A DNA stretch of 64,000 bases from Nepenthes gracilis (taxonomy: Eukaryota > Streptophyta > Magnoliopsida > Caryophyllales > Nepenthaceae): positions 654,001-718,000 of the forward strand of contig BSYO01000025.1 in the NCBI GenBank assembly GCA_033239525.1. The letters run 5' to 3'. The notes beneath the pieces were generated by a model that ran no database searches, was not told the DNA's origin, and saw only the letters and a list, made by a program, of their open reading frames with translations. The translations under genes were made by a program, and so were the position numbers. Position 1 is the first letter of the stretch; each line of letters starts with the position of its first letter. Positions 36,230 through 48,480 of the stretch are shown piece by piece.

Positions 36230-37090
36230 AACAAATGTCATTAGATCATACAGGTTTTGTGTGATATTCAAAATGTTGTAAATTGGTTGTAACAAAGACT
36301 GGAGAAGACCGTTTGTCGAAGAAGGCAAATCTCAGAGGAGACCATTTGCGGAGAATGCAAATCTCGGAGGAGTCTATTTGTCGGAGTTGACAAACTAGTA
36401 AAGGTGCAAAAATCAAGTAGATGGCGGGCAACAAGAGAGTCGGTCGAATGACAGATTAAGTCGAGATGAAAGGTTTGGTGGAGTTAGGTCATTACAAAGG
36501 ATATTAGTTGAAAGCAGAATCCAATCAACGGGATGTTGAGCGTAAAAGACATGAGGAAATCAAATAAGGTCAGGGTGTGCTAGGCTTGATGTAAGGCCTA
36601 AGGATTGTACATAGAAATCCCGAGGACTTGTGCATGGGGTAATGGCCAAGGTGTAAAGCGTAGTGAGGACCGAGAATATTGTGAATGCTTGTAAAATCAA
36701 TGAGCAGAATGTATCGTTGATGAGAGGAAGGAGAGTTTTAAGAAAAATAGAAAGATAAGAGGGAATGAAAGTTTCGCCATCTACAAAAGCTCGAAACTTT
36801 TAAATGTGCATAAATGATAGTATATAGCGGATCATCTAAAATGAGGTTTTAGATGAGATTTTTATATAGTAAAATTTTTGAACATTTGAGAAATCAATGA
36901 TTTTTTTTGTTTTAGGTTGAAAAAGGATGCCGTGTGTTAAAAATCATCGGGGGTGTATCTTTTATTTCGCATGTGTGCGGGGTGAAACTAAATTACTATT
37001 TCACCACACTTGTAAAATTAATAAGCAGAGTACATCATCAGTGAGAGGAATGAGAGAAGAAAAATAGAAAGATAAGAGGAAAGAACCCGA
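36230..37090. repeat. Possible decayed LTR or TRIM-like repeat
   Basis: Three ~32-bp units with gaagaccgtttgtcgaagaagg, accatttgcggagaatg and agtctatttgtcggag cores lie at 36301-36397. A stretch tgtaaaatcaatgagcagaatg... at about 36689 recurs at about 37012 (tgtaaaattaataagcagagta), with shared aaaaatagaaagataagag. Style and wording resemble LTR sequence of copia elements in this window, but ends and a target duplication are not visible. Confidence 0.35.
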
Positions 37091-37164
37091 ACTTTGAAAT
37101 TATTTTTCTTGTTAAGATTTTGAGCATATCAAGCCCTCTTGAGATAGCAATATGTATTTTATAT

Positions 37165-37410
37165 ATAAAATTTTTATTTATTTATCTTTTTTTATATAAA
37201 TTTATAAATATAATTACATAAATAATATATCATATTATGAAAATAAAGGTTTTATTTATTTATTTTTATATAAATATAATTACATAAATAATATATCATA
37301 TTATGCAACAAAATAATATACTATTTATTTATTTATCTATTTTTATATAAATTTATAAATATAATTACATAAATAATATATCATATTATGAAAATAAAGG
37401 TTTTATAAAA
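37165..37410. repeat. AT-rich tandem repeat, three units of about 80 bp
   Basis: The phrase ataattacataaataatat followed by atcatattatg occurs three times (near 37209, 37269 and 37362). Each is preceded by tttatttatttat and tatataaat; two are followed by aaaataaaggttt. Confidence 0.85.
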
Positions 37411-38120
37411 TTGTCCAAATGGTCTATATGTAACCTCAATTAAATATCCAGCAATGTAATGCCCACGGAAATTGATGGCTAGAGGCTGCAGCAGAGACTA
37501 CATTCAGAAATCTGTATCAGAAAATGACTTGCCACTGCAATTTTTCCCCATTCTCTCTCTCTTTCTCTCATCCACAGCAGAAGTGGGATGCGCTGCAGTA
37601 GCTTTAAAAGATCACTATAAATGTTAGAGTTCAAAGCCATGGAAGATACTCAATCCGAAGTAAAAAATAATAAAAACAATAATAATAAAACAAAAATTTT
37701 AGTTTATATTTGCATGCAAAAGCTTGGAAGAAGGGACAATTTTTCTGGGATAACGTGCCATTATCGTGTATGTATGTATCCTTGAGCAAGTTTGAAACTT
37801 TCATTAATTCGGATGGACTATGGAAGCATTTTTTTGGCCATTTTTAGTTTTTAAAATAAATTATTGGCTCTTTAAATAAACTAAATTTTGTGTAATTTGC
37901 ATACATACATACATATATATATAAACAGAGTCTGCATGTCATTTTATCTATATCATACTACGTTATTACCCCTGGTTAATCTCCGTGCTCTTTAGTGCAA
38001 AATTATAGTACTAATTTGAGTAGTAAATACCTCTGAAGCGAGAGAGTTCTAATTTAAAATAAGAAATGAACTACAGAAGCGACCATCAGCATTCTAGAGA
38101 GACAGTTAGCATAATTTCGA

Positions 38121-38192
38121 GCAGCATGCAACTTAATTAAGCCTGCAGCATGCAACTTAATTAGGCCTGCAGCATGCATCTTAATTAAACCT
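38121..38192. repeat. 24-bp tandem repeat, three copies
   Basis: gcagcatgcaacttaattaa plus gcct repeats at 38121, 38145 and 38169 with one or two changes per copy. It reads as repeated AGLIKLHA on the minus strand, which I do not consider coding. Confidence 0.9.
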
Positions 38193-38293
38193 GCATGTAC
38201 CATTCGAAAAATGACAGCTTTCTCAATTCTATAGAAACACACCCCTTAGTTATCACGTAGAGATTTAAAATAATTTAGTATCTCATCTATTTA

Positions 38294-38331
<38 letters not shown>

Positions 38332-38731
38332 ATAATGATTTTACAGAAGGATATACAATTGATTGGATACACGTTGTACCATTCAAAAGTATTTCGGGAA
38401 TTATTAAAGAGTGTTTCGTAATAATAATTCTCGACTATTACTAGTAGGGCAAGTCATCTTCATGGAAAAAATCTTAGAGTGTTTGAGATCGTATGAGATA
38501 GCAGTGATCCTTCGAATGGAAAATTTAAATAATTAGATATAACCCATACAAATCCGATCATGCCCAGTACCATAAATATGATCGCACAGTGTTTGCCTGC
38601 GTAGCGAGCATGCATTAAGCAAAAACAAATTTCACATATATAACACAACCAGCTATATGAATATATATATGAATTTTATTAATTATTTATTGATTCTCTT
38701 ATTTTGATTCGTTTTGTTGGGAAAAATCTAC

Positions 38732-39178
38732 CTACAAATGGCCCAATCGAAGCTCAAGATCGAGATCTTCAACGGGCTTTTTCTCAGTATTGCACCTGTT
38801 TTTCCTGCTAACACATCCTTTAGTCTTGCTGCTTGAGCTGCCAGGAGATGAGCGAGTCAAACCCTCATTATTTGCCATGAAATATTCCTGATAATTAGGA
38901 CTGTTTATAAGAGTAGAAGATGGAGGAGCAGGAGGGTTAAATTTGGTTGGGTTGTGTTCGATGTGGGTTCGACTTAGCCTAGCTCGAGCACGGTCCCTGC
39001 GGTGCACGTTCATGTGGCCGCCGAGGGCTTGAGCTGACCTGAACTCCCGGTTACAGAAGGTGCAGGCGTATGACCTAGGCGGCCAAGTGGCGGCGGCGAT
39101 GTTATTGGCGCCTTCTTTGAAGGCCCGCAGCTCCCACGAATCGTCGTCTTCTTCCTTAGCTGGCATAAAATTCCTCAT
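38732..39178 (-). CDS. SUPERMAN-like C2H2 zinc-finger transcription factor
   Basis: A single-exon 148-residue protein. One C2H2 finger lies at about residues 37-57 ([23 protein letters not shown]) with the plant-specific QALGGH helix. It is preceded by WPPRSY and followed by basic RRDRARARL, the SUPERMAN-type arrangement. The C terminus ends [10 protein letters not shown], an EAR repression motif (DLELRL). Such proteins are nuclear repressors of floral organ boundaries, meristem or trichome programmes. I cannot tell which paralogue this is. Of the codons in the open frame, the first ATG is at 39178 ([11 protein letters not shown]); a second in-frame ATG lies four codons on. The protein is shorter than SUPERMAN itself (204 residues), mainly in the Ser-rich linker. 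Confidence 0.92.
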   Translation of the reverse strand: MRNFMPAKEEDDDSWELRAFKEGANNIAAATWPPRSYACTFCNREFRSAQALGGHMNVHRRDRARARLSRTHIEHNPTKFNPPAPPSSTLINSPNYQEYFMANNEGLTRSSPGSSSSKTKGCVSRKNRCNTEKKPVEDLDLELRLGHL

Positions 39179-39360
39179 CCAAGAAAGAGAGAGCAGCAAC
39201 TGCAGCTAGGGTTTGGGGAGGGGTGGAGAGAGAGAGGAAGATGTTTTGGAGGTGGGTTAGAGAGAGAAGGGCAAGCAGCCATGGTATTCGAAGGACCATT
39301 TAAGGTGGAGGTGATAAAATCTCTGATGATATGTTCGAGGGCTTAAATACGGGAGTGGGC
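39179..39360 (-). promoter_or_regulatory. Promoter and 5' leader of the SUPERMAN-like gene, with two uORFs
   Basis: A TATA-like TATTTAAG lies at 39353-39346 on the minus strand, placing the likely transcript start near 39320. The pyrimidine-rich leader contains ATGs at 39299 and 39282 in two different frames. The first stays open into the main coding sequence and stops at about 39165. The second ends with a TGA that overlaps the main ATG. Confidence 0.6.
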
Positions 39361-41003
39361 TCAAGACAGTGAATTTTGGGGGAATGCATCTCCCAAACGA
39401 CATGCATTTCATATATCTTTTATCTTTATTTGATAGTAAAAAATTTTAAAAAAAATTATATATAATTTTTATATAAAATAAAAATTAGTTATAATTCCTT
39501 AATTTGTTTAAGTATTAAGATTTATTAAATATTTAGTCAAATATTTTAAAAATAAAAAATAACTACTTAGAATTTTTTAAGTTTCAATTTCACCATTGGA
39601 ATTTTTATCTAATAAATGAAAGGAAGATGTATGGGGTGATGAAGCCCCCCTTATCCCAAGGAGCCTAGACAAAATATTGGAAGGCCCAGCTCTCAATATA
39701 TCACCAAGTTGCCTTGAATTGGTTAAAATAGAGATATAAGCTTAATATAAATTGCTTAAAATAAACAATTATATTGAGCATATTTGTGATTGAAATACAC
39801 CTATAAAACCAAAAAGGAAAAAAATTATAAGATGGGTACTAAATTGATCATATTTTATGGATTAGAATTTTAAATAATCAAACAATAAATATAAAAAATA
39901 AGCATTTTTATAGGAATGTGAATATAAAATGGATAATTAAAGTCAATAAGAAAATAAATAAATGTGGAGATCTATAAGTATTTAAAATTTATACCCATAG
40001 TAGATAAGATGCTAAAAAACATTTAAGGTGATTTGATTATTTAAAATATAGGCCAAATAAAACATTTATAAAAAAATAAGTTATTTGTAGTTGAATGAAA
40101 TATAAAATGGTAGACCCAAAAAACTTGAAACCATACAGTAAAAATAATTTAAAATTAATTTTATGTGTAGAAGATATTATTTTAAACGAGTATAATATCA
40201 GTGACATCATGCTAGGAATTTTGTTATGATTGTCTCAAATATTAAGTTTTTTTATTATCTGAAAGATTAATATCTATTATTATAATATAAAAAATTAATC
40301 TTAAAATAAAATAAAAAATCATTCTTTCAATTTTCATCACATATTAATAAAACAATAAGAGAATTTAATATCTAAAGTGACAATCACAACGAATCGACCT
40401 TTTCCTGGATGGATTTAACCTGATTTTTTGGCTACATACTTGCCACTATATTCTCTTTGTAACAATTCAAGTGGTCAAATTTGGCTTATCAATAATATCT
40501 TAAATTTTATTCTAAAACTCATTTGACCTAACCAAAAGCTTAAATAATTAGAGAGTCCAACTCAACTTTTGGCTCCCCTAAATCTAAGCATTTTCCACAC
40601 CGAGTCTAACTTTAACTGGGTATTATAATTAATACATTTTAAGAATTTAAATTGTTATATTAGTTAGGAAGCCACTTTACTGCGCTTGGATGCTTAAACA
40701 GAAATGAGTTTAAATTTCATAACTTAAAATTTATATCCTACGCATTATAATAAGACAAATTAGATATAAGAAGTATACGAGATTTGCTATTCGATATATT
40801 CTTCGATATTTAAATTAGAAATTTTTTTACTCGAATGAAAATGATGTTTGAAAATGAGTGTGAGAATGCAAAGTGAATGGGGATGAGTGTTTGTTGGAGG
40901 TTTTACTCCATTTGGTGCATTTGTTTGGTAGAGTGGCTCAGGATGTTATACTCGGCTGGCGGAATGTCTAATTTTAAAAATTGTGTACTCGGTTGGTGGA
41001 GTG
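39361..41003. other. AT-rich spacer, no gene seen
   Basis: No open frame or element is supported. Just before the solo LTR, tactcggctggcggaatgtc (about 40952) and tactcggttggtggagtgtg (about 40987) form a short imperfect direct repeat. Confidence 0.6.
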
Positions 41004-44000
41004 TGTAAGGACCGAATTTTTAAATTATATTAATCATAATTAATTAAATCAATATAATCAGAATTGAGGTCAAATGATATAAGAAATTAAATCAAAAAAG
41101 TCAAAATTAGACTAGGATAGCTCATGCTTGATACAGGCCTGATGCGTGCTTAATGCAGGTCTAACAAGCCACACTTGAGTGCCAAAAGGAGGCTCAAGCC
41201 ATACTCGAATGTCAATTCAAGTTTGCTTACCGCTCGAGGCATGCTCGACACACGCTCGAATCATCCAAATTCCAGTAGATTTGGGGCACGATGTGTGCAT
41301 GAGTCATGCTCGAACTCTATTTACATTAAAGTTGGGGCTCAAGTGGTGCTCGAAAGTAAGTCTCGCTCAAGAGGTGCTTAATATACACTTGAGTGCAAGT
41401 CGGGTATAAAAGCATGCACGGGTTAGAGTTTCATCATTTCTTACGCGATTTGGGAAAGAAAGAAAGAGAGCACCAAAGAGAAGAGAGAGAATGCTCCAAG
41501 GGCTTGAATTAAAGCGATCGAAGTGATGTTTAGGTAAATCAAGTTAAGGCAAATGTATCATAAACTTTCTTTTTATTTATTATTGATTTCTTGCCATTTC
41601 TTTGAGTATTCTCGTTATAATATTTGTCCAAATTAAGATTTTGAGGTTAAAATGTATAAATCTTGCATGCATGTTGATTTCTCGTAATTTTAGAAGAAAA
41701 TTTTCAAGAACTCATGTCCAAATATGTGTATTGTGTACTATGTGTTGTATTTTTAAATCTGAACCCCTTTTCATGTATGAAAATATGCTATTTTACTTAC
41801 GTATATCTTGACTTCGAACCCAATATCCATATATATCTATAAGTTGTTGATTTTAAGTCATTGTATGTTTTAAAATTTAGTAAAATGCCTTATATATTTA
41901 CTAAGCCTGTATTAAGTTTCCAAAATTTCTCTCTGCATGAGCCATTATCGACTTTTGATGGGTTTCACTAAAATATTGATGAAATTCTTACTTTAAAAAT
42001 TGCTCTGATTAAGTTTCTATAAAGTATAAGTTATTATGGAAAAAAAATTATAGAATTATGGCTAAAAATTCTACAACTTTATTAAGAAATGATAAATCAT
42101 TCTCCATAAAGATGAGAACTAAGAACTATGAAGTTAAATGCAGAGTTTTTCTAAGTTAAAAATTAAACTAAGATATTAATTTAGTGGTAGTATATTATAG
42201 TATATTTTAGTATATTATAGTGAAAGATCTACATCTAAACCTATAGAACTACGGGTTAAGAAATGATGTCTAACTCTATTTATAGGATTCTGTGTGGACA
42301 ATCCACTTCTAAGTTTTGAATAAGAGTATATGATCTTTGATTGTGTGAAAATATACACAATTCAAGTTTTGATTGATTGCTTTTTTAGTCAGTAAAGCTT
42401 ATTGGCCCTAATCTCTAAAGAAAATAAATTTTAAATATATTTTAATGGTTAAAATTAAGAAAAAACAAGATAAAAAAATTTAAAATTGTATAACATAAGT
42501 TCTTTTGTACAATTTTATATCATTGCATCCGCTAATAATATATTTAAGCATGTTTGAAGGTTAAGATTAAAAAGATTAAGATAGAAATTTAAAAAATATT
42601 ACATAAATTTTCTTACTCATGATTCATGCTATCACATCTTATTATGATCCTTACTTCTTCCGATATATTTTTAAATATAAATTACGCATATTCCTTGATA
42701 TATATTGTATTTTATTGAGTATTTAACTCACTTTCTAATTATTTTTAATAACCCCCTCAATCAAGTATATGAGTCCTTACCAAGCAATCAGGATTGAAGA
42801 TTTGAGTTGAATAGATGAGTTTAGAGTAATGAATTGATGATGATCTAATGTTATATTTTAATTGTGATCATGATCATTATCACCAGTTTTGGATGACATT
42901 TAATAATTTACACAACTTTAGAATATGTTGAATAATATAATGATGTTAATTGTATTTGTGTTATATTTTCGGACGTGGTTGCATTTTGAGAGTTATTTAC
43001 AGGTTGTATCGAGTGATGGTTAATGAGTCTAATGTTATATTTTAATTGGTCAGTCAGTTTTGGATGACATTAGCTCATATTTTGATTATTTAGACAACTT
43101 TAGAACATGTTAAATAATATAATTTAATTTAAAATATTATTATTAATAAACATTATAGATTTAGATTGTAATTATGATGTATTTTAGATGATAATTTTAA
43201 AGAGTAAAATATATTCTAATAAATATTAATAATAATTAGTAATAAATAATAATTATAATAAATTATTATAAAATATTAATTAGGAATTTAATAATAATAA
43301 ATAGAATAAAATAATAAAAGATTTTAAATAATAATTATATAAATTATAATAATATATATTATAATAAATAAAAATAATTATAATATATATATATATATAT
43401 ATATATGTTTTATAATAATAATAACAATAATAATAATAATGAGAAGTAGTGAAGAGAGAGAGAGAGAGACGAACGAAGATGAAGGAGAAGAAGGAAAGAG
43501 GATTGCATTTTGAGGGTTGCCAGGATAGGACATTGAGGCCATTATTAAAGAAAGGGTGGGCAAGGAAGTCGGGAGATGGAAAACCTAAGCGTGTGCTGCG
43601 CCGAGGTTGTCATCGATTTGAAATCTCGCCAATGCTAATCCTATGTTAAAATTTGGGTGTCGTATGTTCATGATTTAGTGTTGGTTGACATTGTTGATGA
43701 CTTTAACTTTGGTTCAGTCAAGTTTATGGATATTCAATTACTTTCGTAGATGATTATATGTTGATTATTAAATTATATAGGTATTAATCCTTACTTAAGG
43801 TTTGACGTTGTATTATTTGTATATTGTGATACAACAGACTCATTGAATTACATTTTATGACATTGCATGTATTTAGATCCTGTATATGGTGGGTTGTTGT
43901 TTTATTTGTGATCGGTCATAATATCGATATAGAATTCACGTTCAAATATTATTTAATGATTGATTGGTTAACTAATATTGATTTAATATTAATATTATGA

Positions 44001-44020
44001 TCAGGATTTGGGACGTGACA
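41004..44020 (+). mobile_element. Solo LTR (~3.0 kb) of a gypsy element, probably Tekay/Del-type chromovirus
   Basis: Starts TGTAAGGACCGAATTTT and ends GGGACGTGACA. It is flanked on both sides by GAGTG (40999-41003 and 44021-44025), a perfect 5-bp target duplication. A TATA box tataaaag lies at 41405-41412, so most of the LTR is R-U5, as in long chromovirus LTRs. LTRs starting TGTAAG and ending in a GGGACGTGACA-like sequence are frequent in plant Tekay/Del elements; the lineage is inferred from this. No internal region is present, indicating LTR-LTR recombination. An ~180-bp-spaced internal repeat occurs at 42846-42950 and 43026-43125. Confidence 0.82.
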
Positions 44021-44872
44021 GAGTGTCTCACTTCTTTTTTCTTTATTCTTTCATTTGTTGTTTTCAGTGAGTGTGTGTTAGTGAGTTGGGCCGTGGGGCC
44101 CAAGTGTGTGTGTAAGTGTGTGAGTATATGTGTGTAAGTGAATGTGTGTGTTCCTATTTGGGGGAGAATTGGGCCCATCATGTGTTTTATAATAAGAAGG
44201 TGATATGTGTGCTGGGCGTTTAGTTGTATGTGATGGATCCCTAAATTAGTGTGTGGGCATGAGGAGATACTGTATTTATAATAAGAGATATCACTTAGTT
44301 GATGGATCCCTAAATTAGTGTGTGGGCATAGTGCATCTTCAGTAGTGAGGGGCGTTGCTTGCGTTAGGATGTCCTCATTCAATGGCTGAACTGCTTGACT
44401 TTTAACTTTTAGGATAGGCGTAGCTGCTGTTTGAAGCAATTCATTAATGCTTTTTTATGATCCTACAATGTTTAGTGGTTCGGGCCGTGCCCCTTGATTC
44501 AATCGTTACACTATTTGCCTCATGGCTTCAAGGCGGTCTTCATTAGGTTGTCATCATCTCAGCCTCTTACCCATCCGTACATTAAATTTTGGTCAACTCG
44601 ATTCTGATCGCATCCATCAATAATTACTGGCCTTCCTATCCTTCCAAGCCTCTTTTATTTTCTCTTGATTCAAGCTGTGGACTAGGTGGAAGTTTTGTCC
44701 AGTATAAACATAAATAAAAGATTATAAGATTAGGATATCACCTTGGGATCTCAATCCAATGATCAAGTCTAACTCACTAGCCAAACTAGTATATATATAG
44801 ATTAGAAGAAAGATATATCTTTTACAATGAATTTAATTGGGTCAAAGGTCATTAGAACCTTTTGTTAAAAAT
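44021..44872. other. Flank of the solo LTR, unclassified
   Basis: GC-richer sequence without a continuous gene. The minus strand holds a broken frame with gag-like wording (RLEAMRQIV, LQTAATPILKVKSQAVQP), which may be an old retroelement fragment. I cannot assign it. Confidence 0.3.
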
Positions 44873-44935
44873 ATGTTTCTCATGATAAAATATATAAATT
44901 ATTGATTTATTAAATTGATTAAATAAATATTTGAT
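44873..44935 (+). mobile_element. Fragment of the 5' end of a copia LTR
   Basis: TGTTAAAAATATGT... with attattgatttattaaattg matches the beginning of the copia LTR at 52620 and the copy at 45476. It represents the first ~63 bp left by the local duplication. Confidence 0.7.
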
Positions 44936-45475
44936 GGTGGGTTATTGTTCTATATTTGTTTATGTATAGCTCAAATATTATTTAATGATTGAGTTAACTA
45001 AAACTTTTTTTAAAAGACATGACAGAGTGTCTCACTTATTTTTCTTTCTTCTTTCGTTTATTGTTTTCGACCCCTTTTTCCTATGGGGGAGATACTGTAT
45101 TTATAACAAGATATATCGTTTGAAAAGAATATGTGGGCATTGCATCTCGATAGAATATATGAACTGCTTGACTTTTAACCTTTAGGATAGGCATCCCGTT
45201 AAGCAATTCATTAATGAATAGATGTGATTCAATCGTTACACTATTTTTTTAAGATATCATCATCTCGTTACATTAAATTTGGGTCAACTCGATTTCGATC
45301 GTATCCAGTGAATAAATATTATTTTTTGATAATTATATAAACATAAATAAAAGATTATAAGATTAGGATATCACCTTGGGATCTCATTTCAATAATGATC
45401 AAGTCTAACTCACTAGCCAAACTAGTATATAGATTAGAAAGGATCTTTTACAATGATATTTTAAAAGACATTAGA

Positions 45476-45837
45476 AGTTAAAAATATATTTTGATAAAAT
45501 ATATAAATTATTGATTTATTAAATTTTATAAAAGTATAACATCATCGTCAAGACGTATCATTTAGAAAGCGTTATTTCTCAATCTGATATTTATATAATA
45601 TTTTATAAATCATAAAGAATAAATAATTTTTAAAATCATCTTCCGATTATTTTTGAAACTCTTTTTTATTATGATCATTTAGTGAACATACAAGATTTAT
45701 ATAATAGTTTAACGCTAGAAAAGTTTACTTAAAGGATCCAGGGATACAAATTTATTTTTATACTTGATTAATTAGTAAAAAAATATGATAATAAAGATCT
45801 TATAAATTAAAATTTTATCTTATTAAAACTTTTTACA
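45476..45837 (+). repeat. 5' LTR relic of the decayed copia element
   Basis: Shares attattgatttattaaatt, caagacgtatcattt and the terminal stretch atttatttttatacttgatt..ttttaca with the 3' LTR at 52620-53261. It is 362 bp against 642 bp and lacks the duplicated U3 block. Confidence 0.7.
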
Positions 45838-45839
45838 CG

Positions 45840-45857
45840 TGATATTAGATACAGATT
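45840..45857 (+). other. Degenerate primer-binding site
   Basis: tgatattagatacagatt follows the LTR end after two bases. It corresponds to TGGTATCAGAGCCAGGTT, the usual initiator tRNA-Met site and following bases. Three of the five changes are G-to-A or C-to-T. Confidence 0.65.
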
Positions 45858-48480
45858 CTAATTATTGTATTTCTTCCGATTATATCCATAAATTTATTTT
45901 AAATTACAATTTTTCACCCCTGTTCCTGGATTCAAATGCCACTGTTTTCCTGCAAACTTTCATCCATGGCGTCAAGTGTCTGTCGTCGTGTATATATATT
46001 AATATAATATAATTAAATGTTTTCCTTCCTCTCTGTTCCGCCTTCGTCTTCCCTTCGATTCAGCCTGCCGCCGTTTACCGTGAAGGTGGGGATGATAGAG
46101 AGGGTGAGGCAATCAGTAACCCACACCACAACAGCACTCTCTTATTTAGACTTCCATTACGGGCGATTTAAGGTTTACGGTGACGTGTGCGGCTCCCTGT
46201 TCCACATCCTGGATTACGCCACTATGGTTGTTTTCCATCAAGCCATCGCAATTTGTTGCCGGCCGATATATATAGTTGCCGGATTTTGCACCAATATTTG
46301 ACGCGAAAGTGTTGTCGGTTGCCGATGTTTGAAATCGGTCGCCGTTGGATAAAATCGCACCATCGTTCGTCGAATTGGCATTGTTTGAAGCCATAGGTTG
46401 CAACGATCATCGACGATGGTTGATTTGGCGCTGAGTGTCGGCAATATTAGGCGGTAAAAAGGGAACCGAAAGGAAAGTATACAGAGGCGAGAGACGGCAG
46501 AAGGAAAAAGATTAACAGGGAAGAAAGAGAAAGGAAAACAGGGAAATGCAGGAGGAAAAGGAGTGAAAATGAAATAATATAATATATATTTGTTTTATGT
46601 TAACGTAAAAGAAAATTGATATAATATAATATATATATATATATTAGTTTATTGTGCTTAGCTATATATATATATATATATAATTATATAATTATATTAT
46701 ATATAAAAATATTAATTTATTTATTTAATATTTGTAATTTATTTATTTATTTATGGAATATGAAATTTAAATTTATCATTTTTTATGATCAAATAATATA
46801 TGTTTAGATTTGTGTAGATATTATTATATAAAGTAATTATAATTGAGTATCTATATAATAATGTAGTCTGATAGCCGTCAAAATGGTTTACTAAATAATT
46901 TTATAGATATTAAATTACAAAATAAAAAATTAATATAGTTATCCGATATATTAATTTGATTACTTTATAAATTTAAAGTATTATAATTTTTCAATCAGTA
47001 GATATTATGGTAGGTTCCAAAGATGTACCAATTTTGATATAATTGATTAATTGAATAGGATAATTAATAAGTATTAATTATGAATAGAACTTTTCCGTTC
47101 CAAATCACACAAGGATTCAACCCTTAATAATTTACGAAAGTAATACGATAATAAATATTTAATACACGTAAAAAATATTTAATATTAGTTGATATGAGTA
47201 ATACGAGTATATAAGTGAAGGCAATCATAAATAACAATAAATGGATAATTTTTAATGACAAAGAAAAAATTTAATAACCATGGCTATTAAGAAAAAGCAT
47301 CCGAGTTTCAACGGCTAATGAAGAAATATACTATGAAAATCAATTTACAGACCGAGCGATAACGATACGTTAACCTAACCGACTTATTTTCGTATTGTGA
47401 TCTTTACCAAGGAATTTCTTAGATTTGCCTACGCAACGAAATCGAACGCCTTTCGGTCTTCACGTCAATCTTTCCTCTTGAACCACTTGAATTATCGAAC
47501 ACCGCTGGAGTCCAGTGTCTATACTACCGATGTTGCCACGAAGGTTAACAGGTGGGAAGAGATATAAATAAGAAATCACAATGTGAAGAGAAAACTTTAT
47601 TGATGGAGCACAATCGTTGGTATAAATTTTTCAAAAAAATTAGAGCACAAGTACGATATGTTTTTCAAGAAAAAAGGCTCCTCAAAAGTCTACCAGCATT
47701 TTTAGGGTTCAAAACATAACACACACACATATATATAGAGCCTCAAAAACACATTTAAAAATAAAATCGTTGGAGAAATGCGTGTTGTGGCGCTCGAGCG
47801 CAACACACATGGGCACTCGAGCGATAAGGTGGTGAGCTTCGAGCACAGGGTTACTAGTCTTGGGGCTTAAGCGTATGGCGAGTGCGAAGTTATTGGAATT
47901 GAGGCTCGAGCGAATGGAGAACGCATAGCAAGTGCAAAACTATTGGAATCTGGGCTTGAGCGCATATTAGATGAATAACAAGTGCATGACACCGAAAACG
48001 AATAGTCACAGAAATAAGTTGATATGACACTTCAATGAGTATAACCCAATATTGACACATGATCAAATATGATCATGAAATATGTCAATACAAAAATGGT
48101 CATAATACATTATTTCAAATAGAATCTTAGATACCCAAAAGTAATAGACTTGTTTGAATTTTGAAATATTATTAATTATTTCTATAAGTAATTGAGAATC
48201 ATTATAATAGTTAATTAGCGTGTTATAATTACATCCAAATGTGAATTATAATGACACTATTTATATTTTATGTTAATCTTATTTTATTAATTTAAAACAT
48301 TAATATTAAGCATGTTGATTTACTACAGTATCTGTTTTGATTTTGTTACATTTTTACGCTTCTTCTATTTGATATTTAATAAAACTAATTTTTTTGAATT
48401 AGCTTGAGTAAATCCAGTTTCATTTTGGTGTATTAGATTATGATATTATATTACAATCAAATAAACCTACTACTATTATT
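45858..48480. other. Sequence interrupting the decayed copia element
   Basis: A GC-richer block at 46020-46560 contains short open frames. AT-rich sequence follows to about 47050. Then an LTR-like block with CTCGAGCG-type words (ctcgagcg, about 47793-47917) and a TATA-like tatatatatgtgtg on the minus strand (about 47720-47740) extends to about 48050. Ends and target duplications are not visible, so I cannot say how many insertions are involved. Confidence 0.4.
46146..46394 (-). other. 82-codon open frame of unknown nature
   Basis: Begins ATG at 46394 (MASNNANSTNDGAILSNG) and ends at 46146. The surrounding block is GC-richer than its neighbours and both strands are open, so coding status is doubtful. 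No domain is recognised. Confidence 0.2.

Larger units (their letters stand above)
34160..38731. other. AT-rich spacer with several short repeats
   Basis: No gene is supported. It contains an LTR-like segment at about 36230-37090, AT-rich tandem repeats at 37165-37410, a 24-bp triple repeat at 38121-38192, and a (ct)n(ta)n microsatellite at about 38295-38330. The remainder shows no structure that I can name. Confidence 0.6.
43885..45540. repeat. Local tandem duplication with one shortened copy
   Basis: Copy 1 (about 43885-44935) spans the end of the solo LTR, its flank and the start of a copia LTR. Copy 2 (about 44936-45540) repeats the same landmarks in the same order: gacagagtgtctcac (44017 and 45021), gatactgtatttata, aactgcttgactttta, gattcaatcgttacactatt, and aagtctaactcactagccaa (44765 and 45401). 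The spacing falls from 1004 to 636 bp, so copy 2 lacks about 370 bp in several pieces. Confidence 0.85.

Noticed and set aside
37165..37410. Possible CRISPR-like array
   Set aside because: Units are contiguous AT-rich tandem repeats without spacers, in a plant genome.
46017..46444. Four overlapping open frames considered as a gene
   Set aside because: Open frames on both strands without domain, splice sites or promoter; probably repeat-derived.
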